From assembly GCA_035540915.1 (NCBI GenBank), contig DATLFQ010000222.1, positions 1-16,923 on the forward strand: 16,923 nt of DNA, read 5' to 3'. The notes beneath the pieces were generated by a model. It saw only the letters and a program-made list of their open reading frames with translations. It was not told where the DNA came from and searched no databases. Positions 13,423-16,923 of this stretch are shown piece after piece. Position 1 is the stretch's first letter, and each line of letters starts with the position of its first letter. The translations under genes and the position numbers were made by a program. This stretch comes from DATLFQ01 sp035540915 (lineage in GTDB: Bacteria; Actinomycetota; Acidimicrobiia; Acidimicrobiales; GCA-2861595).

Positions 13423-14901
13423 ATGAAGCTTCGGACGACGGGGCGCCGGGCCACGGCGCTGGTGATGGCGCTCGCCGTGCTGGCGGGCGCCTGCTCGGAC
13501 TCGGACGACGCCCTCGACGCGGCCGACGTGGCGCCCGAGGCGCCCGACGAGGCCGCCACTGTGGCAGCCGAGCCCGAGGCGGGGACATGGAAGACCTGGG
13601 TGCTGACCGCGCCCGACCAGTTCGCGGTCCCCCCGCCGCCGGCGCCCGGCTCGCCCGAGGAGCGGGCCGAGCTGGCGGAGATCGCGGACTTCGTGCCCCG
13701 CCGGACACCCGAGATCGTCGACATCGTCAACCGCTGGGACCAGAACCCGATCAGCACGCCGTGGGTCGAGGCGAACCTGGAGTTCGTCTCGGCGCGGGCC
13801 AAGGACCCACCACTGTCGTCCCGCGGCTACGGACTGATGAGCGTGGCCGTGGCCGACGCGGTCGTGGCCGCCTGGCACTGGAAGTACGTCTACAACCGCG
13901 CCGCACCGACGGGCGGGGAGCGCCTCGCCGAGCCCGGGCCCGATCCGTCCTACCCCTCCGAGCACGCCGCGGTGGCCGGCGCGGCCGCCGGTGTGCTGGC
14001 CTACCTGTTCCCAGAGCGGCCGGCCCTGCGCCTGCAGGAATTGGCCGAGCAGGTCGCCGACTCGAGGGTCTTCGCCGGGGCGAACTACCGCAGCGACGTG
14101 GAGGCCGGCCTCGAGCTGGGCCGGCAGGTGGCCGAGGCCGTCGTGGCCTATGCCAAGGCCGATGGCGCCGAGGCGCCCTGCCCCGTCACCGGCCCGCCCG
14201 GGCCGCCGCCCCGGTTCTGGTCGCCGCCACCGGGCTCGGTGGCCAAGCCGGTCCAGCCGTGCGCGGGGCGGTGGAAGCCCTGGGTGATGACGTCGGGCGA
14301 CCAGTTCCGCCCCGGTCCGCCCGCCCTCTTCGGCACCCCGGAGTTCCGGGCCCAGGCCGAGGAGATCGTCCAGGTCCAGAAGGACCTGACCGACGACCAG
14401 AAGCGCCTGGCCACCTTCTGGGCCGGCGGCCAGGGCACGCCGCTGCCGGCCGGCGTCTGGAACCAGGTGGCCCTGGCCTACTTGAAGGACCTCGAGCCGA
14501 ACACGCCGCGGGGTGAGCGGGCGCTGGCCCTGGTCAACGCGGCGATGAGCGACGCCGGCGTCGCGGCCTGGGACGCCAAGTTCACCTACTGGGACCCCCG
14601 GCCGGAGAACGGTGTCCGTGACAGCGGCGTGGACCCGCAGTGGACGCCCTTCATCGAGACGCCGTTCTTCCCGTCCTACATCTCGGGCCACGCCACCTAC
14701 TCGGGGGCGGCTGCCAGCGTGCTGAAGTTCCTGTTCCCCGACAACGCCGCCGACTTCGAGGCCAAGGCCCAGGAGGCCTCGAACTCCCGCCTGTGGGGAG
14801 GCATCCACTGGCGGGCCGACAACGAGGTCGGTCTGTCGGTCGGCCGCAAGGTCGGCGACCTGGTGGTCGCCCGGGCCCGCTCCGACGGCGCCGAGACCTG
14901 A
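13423..14901 (+). CDS. Lipoprotein with tandem PAP2 / vanadium haloperoxidase-like domains
   Basis: A 492-residue protein with a signal and lipobox-like LAGAC (Cys24). It contains two homologous halves: GTWKTWVLTAPDQF at about 54-67 matches GRWKPWVMTSGDQF at 282-295. The C-terminal half has the full PAP2/vanadate-site signature: KFTYWDPRP (Lys386, Arg393), PSYISGH (His423) and SRLWGGIHWRAD (Arg456, His462, Asp466). The N-terminal half keeps the layout but is degenerate: Arg is replaced in KYVYNRAAP (154-162), PSGH has become PSEH (178-181), and the essential second His is Asn221 in SRVFAGANYRSD (214-225). Family members are vanadate-dependent haloperoxidases or phosphatases. Only the second half should bind vanadate or phosphate; the first may be structural. 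The substrate is unknown. Confidence 0.88.
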   Translation: MKLRTTGRRATALVMALAVLAGACSDSDDALDAADVAPEAPDEAATVAAEPEAGTWKTWVLTAPDQFAVPPPPAPGSPEERAELAEIADFVPRRTPEIVDIVNRWDQNPISTPWVEANLEFVSARAKDPPLSSRGYGLMSVAVADAVVAAWHWKYVYNRAAPTGGERLAEPGPDPSYPSEHAAVAGAAAGVLAYLFPERPALRLQELAEQVADSRVFAGANYRSDVEAGLELGRQVAEAVVAYAKADGAEAPCPVTGPPGPPPRFWSPPPGSVAKPVQPCAGRWKPWVMTSGDQFRPGPPALFGTPEFRAQAEEIVQVQKDLTDDQKRLATFWAGGQGTPLPAGVWNQVALAYLKDLEPNTPRGERALALVNAAMSDAGVAAWDAKFTYWDPRPENGVRDSGVDPQWTPFIETPFFPSYISGHATYSGAAASVLKFLFPDNAADFEAKAQEASNSRLWGGIHWRADNEVGLSVGRKVGDLVVARARSDGAET

Positions 14902-14921
14902 CCGGGGGCCCGGGGCCGGGA

Positions 14922-15542
14922 TCAGTGGTGCAGGCCGATGCGCTCCCCGGTCTGGTCGAAGTGGTCGAGGCGGGTGGGGCGGTGGCGCTGGAGCACCGAG
15001 ATGGCCTGCTTTGCTTCGTTTTCGTCGTCGGTGTGCACCTCGACGACCGCCGGCCCCTCGCTGGCGGCGTCGCGGTAGCTCATGTCCCAGATGTTGAGGA
15101 AAACCGCCGCCAGCCCGCCGGCCACGGCGCCGGCGGCACCGATGGAGATCACTGCGGCGAGCACGCCGGCCCAGCCGGGGTCGAGGCCGATGCCGATGAA
15201 GATCACCAGGCCGATCACCAGGCCGAGCACGGCGCCGGCCAGCCCGCCCGCCACACCGCCCTTGAGGAAGCGGGCGAACCACTGGATGTCGGTCTCGGCC
15301 TCCTCCTCGGGCGACTCGCCCTCGGCGATGGTCGTGCCCGGATCGCGCTCGAGGAGGGTCAGGCGACCGCCTTCGATGCCGGCGTCCAGGAGGGAGGCCA
15401 CCGCCTGCTCGCCGGTTTCGACCGAGCCGAAGGCGGCGATCAGCTCGTGGGCCGCGACCCGCGGCTGGCGGAGCGCCTTGTCCCGGTCCTTGTCCGGTGC
15501 GCTCTCCCGTTCAACCGCATCCTCTTGGACCTCGTCGGCCAT
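14922..15542 (-). CDS. Two-TM stress-type protein with a YflT-like domain
   Basis: A 206-residue protein. ATG 15542 is chosen because AGGAGG lies 5 nt upstream; the frame runs further but without a good start. After an acidic N-terminus (1-30), AAFGSVETGEQAVASLLDAGIEGGRLTLLER (about 36-66) resembles the heat-induced stress protein YflT/17M domain. Two glycine-rich membrane helices follow at about 95-118 and 124-148 (glycine-zipper spacing). A C-terminal segment, VVEVHTDDENEAKQAISVLQRHRPTRLDHFDQTGERIG, looks like a small ferredoxin-like fold. This group is linked to general stress responses but its biochemistry is unknown. The 3' end faces the haloperoxidase-like gene with 20 bp of G/C-only hairpin-prone sequence between the stops. 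Confidence 0.8.
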   Translation of the reverse strand: MADEVQEDAVERESAPDKDRDKALRQPRVAAHELIAAFGSVETGEQAVASLLDAGIEGGRLTLLERDPGTTIAEGESPEEEAETDIQWFARFLKGGVAGGLAGAVLGLVIGLVIFIGIGLDPGWAGVLAAVISIGAAGAVAGGLAAVFLNIWDMSYRDAASEGPAVVEVHTDDENEAKQAISVLQRHRPTRLDHFDQTGERIGLHH

Positions 15543-15589
15543 GCCTGCCTCCTGGTGATCCCGAACGTCGTTCTGCCGTCCGCCTGCGG

Positions 15590-15595
15590 ATACCC
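15590..15595 (-). promoter_or_regulatory. GGGTAT element upstream of the stress-type gene
   Basis: The reverse strand reads GGGTAT about 47 bp before the start. This matches the -10 of SigB/SigF-type stress promoters (GTTT-N15/16-GGGTA), fitting the gene type. No GTTT is found at the right distance, so support is partial. Confidence 0.25.
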
Positions 15596-15663
15596 GGCCG
15601 GCGCCCGTTCGATGCCAACCGGTCGAGCGGGGGCCTGTCACAGGGTCGCGCCACACTGGCGCC

Positions 15664-16215
15664 GTGCGGGGGTACCGGGCGGTCGCGGCGTTGGCGGTGC
15701 CGCTCGTCGTCGCGCTGGTGGCGTCCGGCAGTTGCGACCGCTCCTCCCCGGCGCCCCCCACGCCCGGCCCAGCGACCGGGAGCCTGCCGGCCGGGCTGGA
15801 CGTCACCGTCGAGCGGGTCGTCGATGGCGACACCATCGTGGTCTCCGGCGGCGAGCGGGTGCGCTTGATCGGTGTCGACACGCCCGAGACCAAGGACCCC
15901 AACCGGCCCGTCGGGTGCTTCGGCCGCGAAGCCAGTGCGTTCACGGCGCGGGTGCTCGAGGTGGGCAGCCGCGTCCGCCTGGTCGGCGACGTGGAGGCGC
16001 GGGACCGGTTCGACCGCCTGCTGGCCTACGCCTACCGCCTGCCGGACGGGCTGTTCGTCAACGCCGAGCTCGTCCGCCAGGGGTACGCCCTGCCGTTCAC
16101 CGTCCCGCCGAACGTGGCCCACGCCGACGAGTTCGTCGCACTGGCCGGGCAGGCCCGCGAGGCGCAACGGGGGCTGTGGGGCGCCTGCCCCGGCGACGGT
16201 CGGCCGTCGTCGTGA
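15664..16215 (+). CDS. Secreted thermonuclease (staphylococcal nuclease homologue)
   Basis: A 183-residue protein starting at GTG 15664. Residues 1-24 form a signal, possibly a lipoprotein signal (VALVASGSC, Cys24), then a Pro-rich linker. The SNase domain (about 45-174) keeps the catalytic set: calcium ligands Asp54/Asp56 (VVDGDT) and Asp72, Arg67 (VRLIGVDTPE), Glu75, and Arg118 in DRFDRLLAYAY. Thermonucleases cut DNA and RNA in a Ca2+-dependent way outside the cell. Two further cysteines (85 and 175) could form a disulfide. The start is preceded by CACACT at 15652-15657 with a 6-nt gap and no Shine-Dalgarno sequence, so the gene may be leaderless. Confidence 0.9.
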   Translation: MRGYRAVAALAVPLVVALVASGSCDRSSPAPPTPGPATGSLPAGLDVTVERVVDGDTIVVSGGERVRLIGVDTPETKDPNRPVGCFGREASAFTARVLEVGSRVRLVGDVEARDRFDRLLAYAYRLPDGLFVNAELVRQGYALPFTVPPNVAHADEFVALAGQAREAQRGLWGACPGDGRPSS

Positions 16216-16228
16216 ACCGGCCCAGAGC

Positions 16229-16234
16229 TACCCT
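16229..16234 (+). promoter_or_regulatory. Candidate -10 box, leaderless start of a small gene
   Basis: TACCCT fits TANNNT and lies 6 nt before GTG 16241. The same hexamer occurs before phhB. No ribosome binding site is present. Confidence 0.4.
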
Positions 16235-16240
16235 GCAGGC

Positions 16241-16432
16241 GTGGCCGAGTTGTTCGTCGACGGGCGCGGAACGGCCCTTCGCGCCACCTGGCACGAGGAC
16301 GCCGGCGTCGTCGTGCTCAGCCTGTGGCGGGGCGACGCCTGCATAGGGACGGTCCGCCTGTCGGCCCAGGAGGCGGACCGGCTGGGCGCCTTCCTGGCGG
16401 ACGTCGTCGCCCGCCACCCGCTCCCGACCTGA
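16241..16432 (+). CDS. Small conserved actinobacterial protein, function unknown
   Basis: A 63-residue protein starting at GTG 16241, sequence beginning MAELFVDGRGTALRATWH. It continues EDAGVVVLSLWRGDACIGTVRLSAQEADRLGAFLADVV. The pattern LRATWH..AGVVVLSLWR..xCxGTxRL recalls small beta-rich proteins common in actinobacteria with no known role. There is no signal or membrane segment. The protein is complete, with codon use like its neighbours and a TANNNT box upstream. It faces the next small gene, whose 3' end lies 16 bp away. Confidence 0.7.
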   Translation: MAELFVDGRGTALRATWHEDAGVVVLSLWRGDACIGTVRLSAQEADRLGAFLADVVARHPLPT

Positions 16433-16448
16433 GGCCCCGGTGGCGCTG

Positions 16449-16610
16449 TCAGGCGGCGTGGCGGCGCCGGGCCTCGGCGAGCGCCCGGCGAGCCGCGGCC
16501 ACCCCGTCCCGACCGCGGCGGCGGGTCTCGTCGTCGAGGCGCCATGCTGCCTCTGCGTCGGAACACCCGGGAAGCTCGTCGGGTTCGAGGAATCGAAGCT
16601 GCCGTTCCAT
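16449..16610 (-). CDS. Small Arg-rich actinobacterial protein, function unknown
   Basis: A 53-residue protein from ATG 16610: it starts MERQLRFLEPDELPGCSDAE, then AAWRLDDETRRRGRDGVAAARRALAEARRR. The combination RQLRF..., WRLDDxTRxxGRxGVAxARxAL is one I recognise from small hypothetical proteins of actinobacteria; no function is known. The C-terminal half should be a basic amphipathic helix. The frame extends upstream to the window edge, but that part has no plausible start signal and would overlap the next plus-strand gene. CACACT stands 6 nt before the ATG on this strand, the same arrangement as before the thermonuclease. Confidence 0.65.
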   Translation of the reverse strand: MERQLRFLEPDELPGCSDAEAAWRLDDETRRRGRDGVAAARRALAEARRRHAA

Positions 16611-16779
16611 GGGACAAGTGTGCCCGGAGGGTGTGACATTTATGGTCGCGGCAGGGTCGGCGCCCGCCGGTTTTTCCGGAGGCGGCCCGGCGTGCCACGA
16701 TCTGTTCCGATGACTTGTCCATCGGACCGGGCCGTGAACGGCTTGGCCGTGGAACTCCGGGAAGGGTGACGGTGGCTCG

Positions 16780-16923
16780 ATGACAGCACGCCAACAGAGC
16801 ATCGGCGTAGTTCTGGTGATCGTCATCTCGCTGATGGCGGCTCTCGGCTTCATGATGCTTCCCTTCAAGGCAGCCGGTGGCCTGGAGTGCGAGGCGCCGC
16901 TCAAGGGTGGCGAGCCCAAGGAG
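16780..16923 (+). CDS. Membrane-anchored protein, 5' end only (3' truncated by window)
   Basis: The frame from ATG 16780 is open to the window end (48 residues). It begins MTARQQSIGVVLVIVISLMAALGFMMLPF: a short polar N-terminus and one hydrophobic helix at about 8-29. It goes on to KAAGGLECEAPLKGGEPKE, which is extracytoplasmic if the usual topology holds. GGTGG at 16771-16775 may serve as a weak ribosome binding site. The product cannot be named from this fragment. The 169 bp between it and the divergent small gene show no clear promoter. Confidence 0.5.
   Translation, partial: MTARQQSIGVVLVIVISLMAALGFMMLPFKAAGGLECEAPLKGGEPKE

Noticed and set aside
14902..14921. G/C-only stretch between convergent stops as a terminator
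   Set aside because: It can fold in several weak ways, but no clear stem-loop is better than expected for such composition.
13378..15282. 634-residue minus-strand open frame
   Set aside because: Antisense to the haloperoxidase-like gene, with Gly/Arg/His-rich low-complexity translation and no domain.
15543..15944. Longer start for the YflT-like protein
   Set aside because: The extension runs antisense into the thermonuclease gene, and ATG 15542 has a strong AGGAGG site.
16611..16779. Possible promoter or small RNA in the divergent gap
   Set aside because: No convincing -10/-35 pair, hairpin or conserved motif could be seen.

Overview
The window looks like chromosomal DNA from a very GC-rich actinobacterium. 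Taxonomic pointers are a mycothiol S-conjugate amidase (Mca), an F420-type luciferase-like oxidoreductase, a DnaE2-type polymerase end, an ECF sigma/RskA anti-sigma pair, frequent GTG starts and apparent leaderless starts with a TANNNT box 6-9 nt upstream. An Acidimicrobiia-like lineage fits, but this is inference. I saw no tRNA, rRNA, CRISPR, transposase or phage genes.

Layout. 1-702 is the C-terminal end of an error-prone DNA polymerase III alpha subunit. 755-2113 (+) holds an LLM-class oxidoreductase, an acylphosphatase (ATGA overlap) and a pterin-4a-carbinolamine dehydratase. 2130-3503 (-) is a PAS-PAS-GGDEF diguanylate cyclase. It diverges across only 38 bp from a (+) run: a soluble MgtE-N/CBS protein, a DUF1003 membrane protein, a class I glutamine amidotransferase of the gamma-glutamyl-GABA hydrolase type, Mca and an SCP2-like protein. 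The first four of these are tightly packed or overlapping. 7366-9993 (+) is an apparent operon of a lipoprotein with an internal duplication, an ECF sigma factor and its zinc-finger RskA-type anti-sigma factor.

9994-10287 has no gene. It is filled with repeats: two nearly identical GC hairpins sit right after the stop codons of the converging genes, inside an inverted repeat with arms of about 85 nt, plus a strong internal hairpin. Then a (-) run reads, in transcription order, a YdjC-type deacetylase (13328-12441), TatA, a cupredoxin lipoprotein, and two ferritin-like proteins. The last is split by a frameshift at a perfect 41-bp palindrome. Three products carry twin-arginine N-termini next to a dedicated TatA, so this looks like an exported copper/ferritin-like redox module.

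13329-13422 is a divergent promoter region with two palindromes. To its right are a duplicated PAP2/vanadium-haloperoxidase-like lipoprotein whose N-terminal copy has lost its catalytic residues, a (-) two-TM stress-type protein, a secreted thermonuclease, two small actinobacterial hypothetical proteins facing each other, and the 5' end of a membrane-anchored protein running off the edge.

The best candidates for something undescribed are the Tat/cupredoxin/ferritin-like module, the lipoprotein-ECF-RskA operon, the repeat block at 9994-10287 and the half-dead double haloperoxidase. None is proven novel from sequence alone.
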